Positions 9,801-21,130 of a DNA stretch of 64,000 nt are shown here, in pieces. Position 1 is the first letter of the stretch, and each line of letters starts with the position of its first letter. Both the position numbers and the translations under genes were made by a program. The DNA is from Coenobita brevimanus (Eukaryota > Arthropoda > Malacostraca > Decapoda > Coenobitidae), in the NCBI GenBank assembly GCA_032717465.1, contig CM064715.1, positions 42,067,159 to 42,131,158 on the forward strand, in the 5' to 3' direction. The notes beneath the pieces are model-generated. The model had not been told where the DNA came from, made no database searches, and saw only the letters and a program-made list of their open reading frames with translations.

Positions 9801-9989
9801 ACGTGATCAAAACAAACCGTGCGCGCTGTGCTGAGGTTCGAGAATTTGGCCTTTCAAAGGCCTCTAGCGTAAATTTACAGTTTTCGTAATGGTTCTTTAC
9901 TCTTACGTTGTCTTATATGTATCCCAGCACTAACTGCTTATAATTGCGAGCGCATTCGGCAAGAACGTGTTCAGGGCGAGCTTACTGTA

Positions 9990-10050
9990 TACTGTATATC
10001 TGTCTATATACCTAGGCTGCTTCCCCCAAGGAAAGGAAGGTAGCCGAGAC
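9990..10050 (-). mobile_element. Short 3' end fragment of LINE E
   Basis: Inverted, the segment CTCGGCTACC...GCAGCCTAGGTAT...CAGATA matches the 3' terminus seen at 25900-25960, GATA-type tail included. It is a heavily truncated LINE end. Confidence 0.65.
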
Positions 10051-10096
10051 AGTGAATATATATATATACAGTATATATATATATATACCCTATATA

Positions 10097-10520
10097 CAGT
10101 AAAACCTCAATATAACGGACTTTAATAGACCGGAATTCGCTTTTATCGGACTTGAGGAGCTACTGGACTAAATTCCTATATATCGGAAAAAGTCCAATAA
10201 AGCCAGAAGCAGTCCGGACTGCCTGACCACTTCAGGTATGTTCACCACAATAAGGTAAATAAAAGACATGTTTATCACTGTACAGTACAGTATTATTATA
10301 CATACTATACCATTTGATTAATGTAGTGAAGTTATAACACAGTACAGTACTGCAGTGGTAGTCAAAACAGTTCAAAAACTGTTCATGAGATCCGGACTGA
10401 TGTCTGATATATCGGAAAAAGTCCGGGTTAGCAGGGGGAAGTCCGGATATCGCTTTTATCGGAATTTCGCATTTTTTGGAATGGCTTGCCCCCAAATTAG
10501 TCCATTATAGTGAGGTCTTA

Positions 10521-10523
<3 letters not shown>
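10097..10523. mobile_element. 427-bp Tigger-like MITE, copy 1
   Basis: It begins CAGTAAAACCTCAATATAAC and ends with GTTATATC-style complement ...ATAGTGAGGTCTTACTG, flanked by TA both sides. Non-coding. Three other copies lie at 38077, 42299 (inverted) and 59649; the last two are also exactly 427 bp. Ends start CAGT as in the full Tigger at 4767, so a pogo/Tigger transposase is the likely mobiliser. Confidence 0.9.

Positions 10524-10573
<50 letters not shown>
10524..10573. repeat. (TA)n microsatellite between two DNA elements
   Basis: Nearly pure TA repeat separating the 427-bp MITE from the CAGTGGGCTC element. Confidence 0.95.
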
Positions 10574-10958
10574 CAGTGGGCTCGCACAGTGTGCGAGAGA
10601 TCGGGTGGTCTGTGACATCACGCATTGTGAATTCGCACACTGAGAATACATGATCTTATGGGAAAAATTACATATGGGCGGTATCCCCTCATACCTGGAC
10701 CTTTTTTTTTTTAGCCCTTAGAGACATAATAAAGGTCAAAATTTTCAGACATTGTACTACAGATATAGTTACAATAAGAAAAATATGGGCAGTCACCTTA
10801 ACCCCCGGGGGGTAGGGTGGTTTCAAGAACACTCCCCCAGTATCCCTGCTTGTCGTACGAGGCGACTTAAAGGGTTGGTGGTGGGTTAGTGCCCCACCCT
10901 GTAAAAAGAACTGACTAAACAAGCAAATAAAGCTCCTTGGACCCAGACTGACCATACG

Positions 10959-12377
10959 TTGACGACAAAGGAACAGACAAAGGACATTCTTAGGGTGAGA
11001 ACTTGGAATGTGAGAGGAGTGAATGATGAAGTGAAAGAGAGAGAGATTGTTCAGGTGCTTGAGGATGCAAGAGTGGATATATGTGGACTGACTGAAACTA
11101 AATGGAAAGGTGAAAGGGTGAGAGAATGGGAATATGGTTTAGGTATATGTTTGGGAGTTAATGAGAATGAGAGGGCAAGAGAGGGAGTATGTCTGATGAT
11201 AAGCAAGAAGTGGAAGGAGAATATAAGAGAGTACGGAACAGTGGGTGCAAGGATTGTATGGGTGAGGATGAAAGTAGGTATACAAGCATGGGCGATTGTA
11301 TGTGTGTATGCTCCGACAGAGGACCGAGTGGCAAGAGTGAAAGATGAGTTTTGGGCGAGAGTAGAAGCATGTATGGACAAATTTGAGAGGAGCGAGGGAG
11401 TGCTTTTGATTGGAGACAAGAATGGCAAAGTTGGGAATGTACGAGTGGATGGAATGGTTGGTCAGTGGGGTGTGCCAACTGAAGTAGATGGGAATGGTAG
11501 TGCTTTGGTGGACATCTGTGCTGGTAAGGGGTTGGCAATAGCCAACACCTACTTTCGGCACAAGATGATCCACCGGTATACGTGGAGAGTAACGAGGAGG
11601 ATGGATGGTGAGCTTGTTGAACGAAAGGCAATGATAGACTGTGTGTGTGTGTGGGTGAGCGAATGAGAAGACAAGTTTTGGATGCAAGAGTGTGGAGAGG
11701 GTGGGGAAATGGAGTCTCGGACCATCACTTAGTGATGGCCAAGGTAAAGCTGCAAAGAAAATGGTTGAGGAGACGAAGGGGAAGACAGGAGGAAACAGCT
11801 CCTGTGGGAAGAGTAGAGAATTTGCAAGATAGTGAGAAAATGGCAGAGTATAAGAGCATAGTGGAAGAAAGATTGGGAAGGTATGAGCTAGAGCAGATGG
11901 AAGGGGTGGAAGATGTATGTAAGATATTCACGGAAGAGATAGGCGCTTCGTGTGAGGTGGTTTGTGGAGTGAGGAGGAGATGCAAGGGTGTGCAAGGGAG
12001 CGCATGGTGGAGTGATGAGGTGAAACGAGCTGTGGAACAAAAGAAGAAGGCATTTAGTGAATGGTTGGCGAGTAGAGGTAGGGGAGAAGATGAGAGAGAG
12101 AAGAGTGGTATATGTGAGCAGGAGAAGGGAGGTGCAGAGACTGGTGAAGGAGAGAAAGAAGAAAGTGGATGAAGAGTTTGGGAGGAATGTGAGTGTGAAA
12201 TGGAGGGAGAGTAAGAAATTGTTTTGGAAGGAGGTAAAGAAAGTAAGGCAGTGTGAAAGGGGATATAGTAGGGGAGTGAAAGATATGAATAGATTGTTGG
12301 TAGAGAAGAGAGAGAAATTGAGGAGATGGAAGGAGCACTTTGAGGATTTGTTGAATGTAGAGAGAGAAAGCTTATGA
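10959..12377 (+). pseudogene. LINE B APE endonuclease and linker
   Basis: The first frame (10959-11666) shows RTWNVRG at the start, the catalytic Glu in TETKW, YAPTE, and LLIGDKNGKVG where GDFNxxVG is usual (the Asn is kept, the Phe is Lys). The frame shifts near 11650 into 11645-12172, which carries the final catalytic SDHHLVMAKVKL, and again into 12057-12377, a basic coiled linker ending KEHFEDLLNVERE, the normal lead into RT. The endonuclease nicks target DNA to prime insertion. Two frameshifts make this copy inactive. Confidence 0.82.
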
Positions 12378-13450
12378 CAGAATAGGTAGGCAAGGTATGT
12401 GGAAGGTAATAAGAATATATGGAGTGGAGGGGAAATTGTTGAGTGTTGTGAAGAGTATGTACGAAGGAGCTAGGGCTACGGTGAGAGTGGATGGTGAGCT
12501 GAGTGAGTTCTTTGATCTCAGTGTAGGACTGAAACAGAGTTGTGTGATGTCTCCATGGCTGTTTAATATATACTGTACATGGATGGGGTTGTAAAGGAGG
12601 TGCAAGGTAGGGCAGTGGATGTGGGGGTGGCTCTAATGAATGAGGGTGAGATTTGAAAGATTCCGGTGTTGCTGTTTGCTGATGATACAGTATTTTTGAG
12701 TGAAGATGAATGGGAGTTGCAAGGTTTGGTGAATGAATTCGGGACAGTGTGTAGGAGGAGGAAGCTGAAAGTTAATGTAAATAAAAGTAAAGTTATGGTG
12801 TTTGAGAGGAATGAAGTCACAGAATGTACAGTGAGGTTGGATGGTGAGGATATGGAGAATGTGAGTGCATTCAAGTACTTGGGTAGTTTGATGAGTAAGG
12901 ATGGAACTTTGGGGGATGAAGTGCGTGAAAGGGTACAGCAGGGAAGGAAGGTTGTTGGTTCACTGAAAGCAGTGATGAGAAACAGGGAGGTGAGTACGGA
13001 AGTTAAGAAGTCACTGCATGATAGTATGGTGATCCCTACCCTGACGTATGGATGCGAGACGTGGACCTTGCAAGAGGGGAACAAGTCAAGAGTGAGAGCA
13101 GTGGAAATGAGTTACTTGAGAGGAGCATGTGGAGTGACATGGAGGGACAGGTTGACGAATGAAGAAGTGAAGGAATGTTGTGGGGTGGATGTGGATGTGG
13201 TTGAGAAGATTAGGAGAAATACACTGAGGTGGTTATGTGGATGTGGTTGAGAAGATTAGGAGAAATACACTGAGGTGGTTTGGACATGTGGAGAGAATGG
13301 AGAATGAACGACTGACTAAGAGGGTGTATGTAGGTGAGGTGGAGAGAGGGGTAGACTGAGGATGAGGTGGAGGGATGGAGTTGAGAGGTATATGAGGGAG
13401 GGGGGGTGAGTGGGGGGGAGGGTAATCAAATGGTGGGTGACAGAGCAACT
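12378..13450 (+). pseudogene. LINE B reverse transcriptase, fingers region missing
   Basis: Right after the linker the text resumes at KAYDR, so the roughly 120 residues that normally precede the first catalytic block are absent. Then come IYGVEGKLLSVVKSMYEGA, GLKQSCVMSPWLFNIY (G to S in the usual QGC), a frame break, LLFADDTVFL with both catalytic Asp, FKYLGS and YGCETWTL. The conserved 3' module (RWFGHVERM-like) is split by the 46-bp duplication at 13189-13280. Confidence 0.82.
13189..13280 (+). repeat. 46-bp tandem duplication in LINE B
   Basis: ATGTGGATGTGGTTGAGAAG... through GAGGTGGTT occurs twice back to back (13189-13234 and 13235-13280), identical. 46 is not a multiple of three, so it shifts the RT frame. 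Confidence 0.95.
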
Positions 13451-13737
13451 TGGAGGCGTTTTGTCTGCGGTCACCCTCTTGCGGGATTAGGGCATCGGGC
13501 TATAGATAGATATACATATAGACCTTAACAACAGTAGACAGCAAGCCTGATGGACTTAAATAACAGGGATTCCGAGGTGCAGCAACACACTTAGAGTGTC
13601 CCCGCCGCCACCATGGCCGCACCACGCTTGTTTAATGGTTGTCAATTTTGTATTATTCCAGGCTTTGACAATGAAATTTACGGCCTGTCGAATGTTATAT
13701 TTCTTCTAGAATGCAGCAACAGTCATTATGGTGGGGG

Positions 13738-13862
13738 TTGCAGGTATGCCAGGTGAAGCAGGTGAGTCAGGTGGGCCTGTGGAGGTGGAGGGGGAGGTGG
13801 CTGGTGAGTCAGGTGGGGCAGTGGAGGAGGAGGGGACAGCAGCAGGCAAGTCAGGGGAGGTG
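13738..13862. repeat. G-rich minisatellite-like stretch
   Basis: Irregular repeats of GGTGAGTCAGGTGGG and GGAGGTGGAGG in the right arm of the CAGTGGGCTC element. Coding potential is only repeat-derived (Gly/Glu-rich). Confidence 0.7.
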
Positions 13863-14152
13863 GTGACTTACTGTTATTGCCAAAAATGTTATTGGCGAAG
13901 TTGTTATTGGCGAGATTTTACTGTAGACTCCTCTTGAGCACCTTCCCCATGAGCCTTTAGGTTACTGTTGGCGCGTTGTGTGGGGGTGGGGTTGCGTACT
14001 CATGGAAAATGGTGTTTTTGAGCCACTCTTTGCCTCTACCTCGCATTCTGTGAGGTAAACTCGTGCATCCAAGGTTTTTGGTTATGATTTTTGGTCACTC
14101 GCACACAATGCGATTCGCGCATTCTGAGCTCGTGCAGTAGGTGAGCCCACTG

Positions 14153-14164
14153 TATATATATACA

Positions 14165-14198
<34 letters not shown>
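14153..14198. repeat. (TA)n microsatellite
   Basis: TA repeat with one ACAG interruption, on the right border of the CAGTGGGCTC element. Confidence 0.95.
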
Positions 14199-14200
<2 letters not shown>

Positions 14201-14220
14201 TATATCTATAGGCTATATGA

Positions 14221-15751
14221 GGCCCTCAGATGCAAAGGGACGCATACACCACCCCGAGCGGTGTTGGAGTTATGGATAGCAACAGGTTCCTCAGGCATAG
14301 TACTATCTTTCCCAGAAGAGCACATGTGTCTAAATGCAACGGAACAACAGTAGACAATCCTCTAAAGGTCTGTGTATTTTCCACTTTACTGCGTCACAGC
14401 TCGACTGATGAGGGTAGGTTGTCTGCAGATAGACGCACGTTCCTGGACGACGAGGAGCCAATCAGAACATTGCTTCACACTGACACATCTCCTGCCTCGA
14501 CCAATGTTTATCCACTGTTTCGCTCTCAGGCGCCGTATGTTTTCATTCTTGTGCTGGCTGGACTCGCGTTGTGATTCTCCCACAGTTTTCATTATTTTGC
14601 ACCCATAAAAGTGCTTCCTTGCCATTGTGGCTGACAACAGTGATTCTACAGGTACAGTATCTAGTGGTCATGAGGAAGTGTCGCTTAGGGGGCGTAAAAG
14701 AGTAGTGAGAAAGAGTGAGTGGAAACGAATGAAGGCTAAAGCTGCTCATGATGCTGGCAAAAGTTACATTAGTGTTACCACTGGAAACCAGGTGTCTGAA
14801 AAGATAATAGGGCTGCCATGCAACAAGAAAATCTCTGCAGTCAGCCCTAGTCGTCAGAAGAGGAGGTGGATAATGATGACCTCCTTCAGGAGTATGAGTA
14901 GTGCCTAGAGACAACTCCCCCTCATAACTGCCAAGTTCTTATATGGATGTACAGATGTGTGGGTGAGTGTAATGGTTTATGGTAAAGGTGTTGTTAGTAT
15001 GTCTTCATTGTTAATGATTAATAATTTTCTCAGTATGATGCAATGATAATCTTTAGAAAGTAGTAATAATAAATTTGCAACATTGACAAACAGACATTAC
15101 AAGCAACATCCTTACCATCCTGTTCTTATTGAAATTGAAAACTTTCCACTATTATCGTAAACAAGAATAATCACTGTTTTATCTAAGTTTATGTTGTGTA
15201 TTGTCATAAACATCAGTGGTTCATCCTCATAACACTATGTTATCATAGCTACTGATTATGAGTTAAAAAGCAGCCTGTTTGGAGAGAGAGAGAGAGAGAG
15301 AAAGCCATTTGTGGTGGAGGAACATTGTTTCTGATTTAGCCACACTCATGTACACATCTAACAGTGTGCAATGTTTTGGCTCTGTAAAGAGTAACAGGTG
15401 AAGTTTACAGCTCAGCGTGTACCATGCATCTAGTTTTGCTTAATTAGCCTACTGTTGAGCTAAGAAAATTTTTGCAGTTTTTGTTGCTTTACAATGCACA
15501 AAAACATGACAGACAGTACCTGACAAGCAAAAAAACATTAGGGGGGGGCTGTTGCGCATGCGATGAACTTTGTGAATTTATCCCAAACCTCGTGAAACAA
15601 CGACAGTAAAATTCTGAGGGTCACAGCTTTCAAATGAAACAAACTGGAGCTTTATATCTTTATTGGTAATTTTTCTACAAGTACAAAACTTTAAAGTTAA
15701 TTTTCTCCTTTTTTAAAAAACGGCATATGCATCCCTCTGCATCTGAGGGCC
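14221..15751 (+). mobile_element. DNA element with GGCCCTCAGATGCA ends (1531 bp), superfamily unknown
   Basis: Left end GGCCCTCAGATGCAAAGGGA, right end inverted GGCCCTCAGATGCAGAGGGA, then CGCAT/TGCAT: about 25 bases with few differences. Target duplication is not clear (TATGA and ACACA flanks). It carries a short ORF at 14627 and an A+T-rich remainder with no further coding. Confidence 0.65.
14627..14908 (+). pseudogene. Basic ORF resembling the N-terminus of an arthropod transposon protein
   Basis: The frame of 93 codons has RGRKRVVRKSEWKRMKAKAA, then GKSYISVTTGNQ and KIIGLPCNKK. This pattern (a basic RKRK..xWKRN block, a Tyr/Ser motif, then GPPC) recurs at the start of uncharacterised proteins linked to DNA transposons in arthropods; I cannot name the family. 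It lies inside the element above and stops well short of any catalytic domain. ATG start is weakly supported (an upstream splice is possible). Confidence 0.4.
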
Positions 15752-15772
15752 ACACATATATACATATGTATG

Positions 15773-15773
<1 letters not shown>

Positions 15774-15826
<53 letters not shown>

Positions 15827-15830
15827 CCAT
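15774..15830. repeat. (TA)n microsatellite
   Basis: TA repeat with a TGTATGTA border just outside the right end of the previous element. Confidence 0.95.
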
Positions 15831-16224
15831 ATATGTAGCTACACATCAAAATTCTGTGTAAAAAGTTACCCTTTGTTAGAGCTGCTGAGAGAGCTATATG
15901 CGCATCCCCCACAGTATCCTTGGAGGACAGAGACAGACAGACTACATACATTCTCTTTTTTTAATTTGCCATAAAAACTGCATGCATAGTTCTTTACCAA
16001 CATTTTGGATCAACCCCCCCCCCCTCATCAAAAGGAAAATACTGTACTGATGTACAGCAACTCAAGTGTTTATTGGTATTCATCCTAAATAGTTGTTTCT
16101 GTACAGTCTCATAAGCATTGTCATCATAATGGTTTTTACATTAGGGTTGGGTGAATATTACTGTATGTGTGAGGTGACTGGAGGGGGTGCTTGTGTGTTT
16201 CCTTTGATTTTTGGTTGTTGTCTT

Positions 16225-16556
16225 GTTGACGAATGAAGAAGTGAAGGAACGTTGTGGGGTGGATGTGGATGTGGTTGAAAAGATTAGCAGAAATACACTG
16301 AGGTGGTTTGGACATGTGGAGAGAATGGAGAATGAAAGACTAACTAAGAGGGTGTATGTAGGTGAGGTGGAGGGAGGGAGAGGGAGGGGTAGACTGAGGA
16401 TGAGGTGGAGGGATGGAGTTGAGAGGTATATGAGGGAGGGGGGGTGGTGAGTTGGGGGGAAGGTAGTCAAATGGTGGGTGACAGAGCAACTTGGAGGCAT
16501 TTTGTCTGCTGCCACCCTTTGCGGGATTAGGGCTTCGGGCTATAGATAGATAGATA
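16225..16556 (+). mobile_element. LINE B 3' fragment
   Basis: From GTTGACGAATGAAGAAGTGA the sequence closely follows LINE B at 13152 onward, without the 46-bp duplication. It encodes TNEEVKERCGVDVDVVEK and RWFGHVERMENERL, and ends GGGATTAGGGCTTCGGGC plus GATAGATAGATAG. A typical 5'-truncated insertion. Confidence 0.9.
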
Positions 16557-16741
16557 GTCTTGTTTCTTCATGCAGGGAATAGTTTAATCTTTGTTCTGAA
16601 AGGATTCATACAGTGGTGGGTATGAATTTTTGGATATTTGAATGTTATCATTTTCCAGTATTTGCTGCTGTTTGTTTCATCATCAGAGGTACCTACAATG
16701 TTTTCAGTTGTTTTGCTTTTGAATTTTGATCTCTTCATTAA

Positions 16742-17744
16742 CCCCTTAAACGCGGCCGTGAACAGTCAACCCCCCCCCCGAGTGGTGGGGTTGTATCGCG
16801 GTCTGAGTACCTGTAGGAAAATATTAGCCAAAAATCAGAGATTAACCCTAGAACATTATACTTGGTATGGCAGATAGTACTTACATTCAGCTTTCTCCAG
16901 AGACAGGTGTTGAGCCATCGTGGACTACCCAAGGACTTGTGGAGACTTGCAAAGTTGGGTAACCAAATCTTCACTTTCACACCTCCAGCAACCCGGTTTC
17001 CCCTCTACCACAGCCTCACTCAGTCACAGTAAACCTTATACTACAACGTAAAGGTAGTTTGGAATCCGTATTTGTACAATAAGCACTGAAAATAAGGCTA
17101 AAATCAACGAAGCGTACGGCTGACATGCATCGCGGCGGCGGTCTTCCCGTCACTCAACAAACATTTCCATTTTCACAGCTAAAAACATGTATACTACATT
17201 ATTTTCAATCATATTACTTCCCAAAATATCACCGCAGCTCGCTTTTTATTCTGCCCTATGCCCGCCACTTTATTCTCGTTTCTGTCGGCCGCTTGCACTG
17301 ACTTGGAAGAGCTAGAACTCGCCATAATGTCACTTTGAAAGCCTGCGGTAAACTGACGCTAAACAGGGGCAAACCGTGAGAAAAAAGCTAGTGTTACAAC
17401 TGGGGAAACAAGCGTTTCCTATTAGCATAAACTGCTTGTGAGAGGAGAGCACAGATTTACAGTTCGAGCACTCAGAGCGCTGCCATGTATCACAGCCAGG
17501 CTGGCTGTGCCGTGGTGGGGGGGGGGGACGGGGGAAAAACACGATACTTGGCAACAACTGAGGTCAGTAGTACAAAGGTAAAGTATGCTAATTGTAGCTA
17601 AAGGGTGGTGGTACTGATAGACAATACCAGCTGGAGCCCGCTTGCCCGCGGTTATTCAAAATTTACTAGAATCGCAAATGCAACGATCCGCCATTATGTC
17701 ATTTTCGCCGAGCGTTGCAAACGAGACGATCCGTGTTTAAGGGG
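16742..17744 (+). mobile_element. piggyBac-like non-autonomous element, copy 1 (1003 bp)
   Basis: TTAA duplications at 16738-16741 and 17745-17748 bound ends CCCCTTAAACGCGG (left) and, inverted, CCCCTTAAACACGG (right). TTAA plus CCC ends are piggyBac traits. The interior is non-coding, with a poly-G run near 17517-17528. A second copy in reverse orientation lies at 30530. Confidence 0.85.
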
Positions 17745-17755
17745 TTAATACAACC

Positions 17756-17970
17756 ATCATCCACTCATGAGATGTAGTGCTGCCTATTTCATTTTTCACT
17801 TATAATTTTTTTTTAGTGTGTCTGCTCTCCTGTTCTTATTTTTCCCATCTTTCCTGCCACTTTATATTACTCTTTTTTCCTTCTCAGGTGGCTTCACATT
17901 GAGTGACAAATCAAATGGTTTCCTGTAAGCCAGAAAACTATTTACATTGCTGGGTGGTAACCATACAACT
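17756..17970 (+). mobile_element. SINE-like repeat, partial diverged copy
   Basis: Shares CACTC..GAT GTAGTGCTGC, GAGTGACAAATCAAATGGTTTCCTG and GCTGGGTGGTAACCATA with the fuller copy at 54588. Only the first half is present; the tRNA-like part is missing. Confidence 0.7.
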
Positions 17971-17984
17971 AACACATACGTGTT

Positions 17985-18115
17985 CCCCATGTATTAGCAA
18001 GTGGATTGGTGGAGGGATAATGCCGCTCCCTGTAAAAATCTAACCCAAAGATAAACGGTCACTCCTTGTGGAAATATGGTGTCTAGGTATAGGTTCTGAT
18101 AGATAGACTAATGTT
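17985..18115 (+). mobile_element. Repeat tail shared with LINE B leader and the 5S SINE
   Basis: TGTATTAGCAAGTGG..GGTGGAGGGATAATGCC..CTCCCTGTAAAAA followed by ATATGGTGTCTAGG and GATAGATAGAC. The GGTTGGTGG..TTAGTGCC..CCCTGTAAAA word is also at 10875 and 46045. Confidence 0.5.
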
Positions 18116-18119
18116 GTTT

Positions 18120-18219
18120 ATGTTGTGCAAGAGTTGGGTTCTGCTGTGGTCATTTGAGTTTTTCTCTTGTATGTTGTGCAAGATTTGGGTTCTGCTATGG
18201 TCATTTGAGTTTTTCTCTC
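18120..18219 (+). repeat. 51-bp direct duplication
   Basis: ATGTTGTGCAAGAGTTGGGT... to TTTTTCTCT occurs twice in tandem with two substitutions. No coding role seen; the surrounding 18220-18960 holds nothing recognised. Confidence 0.9.
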
Positions 18220-18965
18220 TGATATGATACTTTCCTTAAATACTGTATTGTTTTATTGAAGGGGACAAGCTAGGGTTGTCATTTATATTGTTGCCTTTAG
18301 AGATACGACTATTCCAGGCAGTTGTAATGATTCTGTTGAAGCTTGTGACTGCTTTATCAGTGTTTGAGAAAAAGTCCAAGTTTAAAGTTTCAAGAATTTC
18401 GTTTGTTTCATGTGAAACTAACAGTGATGGACTTGATATTTGGGCATTTATGCAAATGGCTGTTGGGCCAGTACTGTTGGGGGCCAGTATCCAGTGATAT
18501 GTACTGTGTTTGTAAGAGTTCTTCCATTTGCTGTATAATAAATAAAAATTTTGTCCATGATTGCAAATCATGACCATGTTGGTAAGAAGGGTAAGAGAGT
18601 AGATGAACAGAATGAGTTGAGATAGAGTGAATGTAGGTGTATCGTCATGATGATACACAACAGAATGAAAGAGATAATTTGTAATTGACCATAGATAATG
18701 GAGTGTAAAAAGTGGCCAAGTTGTATTCAGGATGTTTCAATCAGCAAAGATATGAAACGTGATAATTCATAATTGGCCACAAATACTGTACAAAGCATGA
18801 GAACTGTAGTTGGTAACAGAGAATGGTGTGTTGAATGAATCAGAACTAATTTTTGGATGGGGAAATCAGCCAAGGTAAGAAAATTAACAAAAGAAATATT
18901 AGGTGAGCTACATTATAAGGTCAAGTTGAGCAGTAACAAATCCAGCTGAATGAAGCTAATGCAGT

Positions 18966-18990
18966 AAAAAAAAAAAAAAAAAAAAAAAAA
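18966..18990. repeat. Poly-A tract
   Basis: Twenty-five A in a row before the pyrimidine-rich block; could be a retroelement tail, but no element body is recognisable upstream. Confidence 0.9.
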
Positions 18991-18999
18991 GTATATAGG

Positions 19000-20940
19000 T
19001 GGTTATTCCTATAGAACCCCATGTCATTCCTCCTCAACAAATACCTCTTCCCTCACCATATCGCAACACTCCTCCACCATCCCATCAATCTACTCCCTTT
19101 CCCCCATCATTTCTCCCACCTTTTTCATTTTTCTTTCACCTTATCTTAGTCTTGCTCATATCCTATACTTCTCGCTCTCTTTTGTCACGTCTACAGCTCT
19201 CATTTTGCCCACCATCCCTTAGCTTGCTGTCCCTAACCTTCTACCTCTTCTTACTCTCTCATCCCTTTCATCCTCCTCTCCCCTTACATTCTTCCTGTCA
19301 GCTCCTCATCCCTTTCCTCACCTCTCCTCTGGTCTCCTCTGTTCCTCTCTTTTCCTCACCGTATCCTTGCATCCTCTTACATTTTACACCCTTTCCTTTC
19401 TGCACTTTCCTTCCCCCTTTCTTCCTATCCTTCCCTCTCTGTTTCCTACCCTCTCCCTCTCTCTCTCTCTCCTTTCCTTCCTCACCAACTGCTTCCTTCC
19501 CTCCTCCAGGAAAACCAAGCTCCATTTCACCTCCCACTCCATTCCTTCTCTCTCATTCTCTTTCTTTTCTCACTTCCTCCTCACTAAAACTCTTACAACA
19601 TTTCCACCACTCCACAATCATTCTTTCCTCCCCCCTCACTTGCCTCCTCCCTCCTTCCCTCTGCACTCATGCTGTCTACATAAATCTTCACAATACTCCA
19701 GACTCACTTACCCCCTCCCTCAACCCTTATTATATCCACTTCCTCTTCCCTGATCCCTAATCACTCTTCTCCACTCATTCTGCCACACTCTCTTCCCCTC
19801 CCAGTTATATGACACTTTGTATCACTCACTACCCACTCACATACTAACTCTCACATTGACACACTCACTGTCATTTGATTACTCATTCCTCACTCCCCAT
19901 TCCCCCACTCACTCACTCCCCATTCCTCACACATTCATTCACTCCCCACTTGGTCATGCACACACTCCCTCACTCTCCACTCACTCACTCACTGACTCTC
20001 TATTGCCTCGCTTAGTGACTCATTCTGCTCACTCACTCCCTGCTCAGTCACTCACTTCCTACTCATTGTCACTGACTCCCTACTCAGTCACTCACTTCCT
20101 ACTCATTGTCAATGACTCCCTACTCAGTCACTCACTTCCTACTCACTCAGTCACTCACTTCCTACTCAGTCACTGACTTCCTACTCACTTAGTCACACAC
20201 TTCCTACTCATTGTCACTCACTCCCTACTAATTGTCACTCACTCCCACATCACTCAGTCACTTGCTCAATCACTCTTTCCCTACTCAGTCATGCACTCAC
20301 TTCCACTCACTACTGACACCCACTCACCACTCACTTCCACTCACTACTGACACCCACTCACCACTCACTTCCCATTCATTCACTCACTCACCTCATGTAC
20401 TCACTCTCTTCTCTCACTCAGCTCACTCTTTCACTCCTAACCACTCACACTCCCCACTCATTCGTTCCTCTCTCTCTCTCTCCTCTCACTTACTTACTCC
20501 TCACACTTACTCACTCCTCATTCTCACTCACTCCTCACTCCCACCTCACCCCTCACGCCCACCTCACCCTTCACTCCCAACTCACTCACTTCCCACCTGC
20601 ACGCCCACTCACTTATTTGACCATTTTCCACTCGCTCCCCACTCACTTCATATTTTTTCACTCCATATTCACTCACTCCTTACTCTTACTCCATACTCTC
20701 ACTCACTGTTCATTTTCAACTCACCTACTCATTCACATCCCACTTGCACACACTCACACTTTCACTCATTTTCCACACATTTCCCTCTCACTCACTTCTC
20801 ACTTTTTCCCCTACTCATTCACTCACTACTCACCCTCTATTCACTCATCTACTCACTCTCCACTGGCTCATTCATTCCTTCCATTGCACCCTGATTTACT
20901 CAGTGTCCACTCACTCCACACTCACTCACTCTTGCACCAT
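19000..20940. repeat. Pyrimidine-rich simple-sequence block, about 1.9 kb
   Basis: Bases 19000-19800 are mostly C and T (CTCTTTCCTC-like), then 19800-20940 is degenerate CACT/ACTC repeat (CACTCACTCCC) with a roughly 40-bp higher-order unit near 20050-20230 (CACTTCCTACTCATTGTCAC). G is very scarce on the plus strand. The long open frames here (253, 220, 208 codons) encode only Ser/Leu/Thr/His/Pro repeats. Confidence 0.92.
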
Positions 20941-21129
20941 TTTAAAATGGCTAACCTGATGGAAAAATGCCTTGGCCAGTTAGTGATCCAGTCTTCTACT
21001 GGTGCTCAGTTAGTCTTCTAGTTTTTATGCTTTTGACTGATTTTGCTTTTATTTTATAGTATAATTATGGCTAGGTAATGATTATGTTGAGGTACTGTAA
21101 TGATTAAGATGGCCTAATCAGATGAGAGG

Positions 21130-21130
<1 letters not shown>

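Larger units (their letters stand above)
10796..13520 (+). mobile_element. LINE B, RTE-like non-LTR retrotransposon, internally deleted
   Basis: It starts with a GC-rich leader (CACCTTAACCCCCGGGGGG, then AAGGGTTGGTGGTGGGTTAG), encodes an APE-type endonuclease and a reverse transcriptase, and ends GGGATTAGGGCATCGGGC followed by a GATA-type tail. Clade assignment to RTE-like is by motif style only. Decayed by frameshifts, loss of the RT fingers region and a 46-bp duplication. Confidence 0.85.
10574..14152. mobile_element. Tigger-like non-autonomous element (CAGTGGGCTC ends) hosting LINE B
   Basis: The left end is CAGTGGGCTCGCAC, the right end inverted is CAGTGGGCTCACC; both are bordered by TA. 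The left interior (CATTGTGAATTCGCACACTG, then ATGGGAAAAATTACATATGG) resembles the element at 58165. A LINE of about 2.7 kb fills 10796-13520. The remainder is non-coding: bases 13530-13960 include a GGT-rich repeat, and 13960-14150 nothing recognised. Confidence 0.8.

Noticed and set aside
11051..12393. Minus-strand ORFs of 94-222 codons rich in Ser, Pro, His
   Set aside because: Antisense shadows of the purine-rich LINE B coding strand.
14627..14908. Host gene exon
   Set aside because: It lies between matched inverted ends and is short and basic like transposon-associated N-termini; no splice support.
18999..21021. Frames of 208-253 codons rich in Ser, Leu, His and Pro
   Set aside because: Low-complexity pyrimidine repeat; open only because TAA/TAG/TGA need purines that are scarce there.
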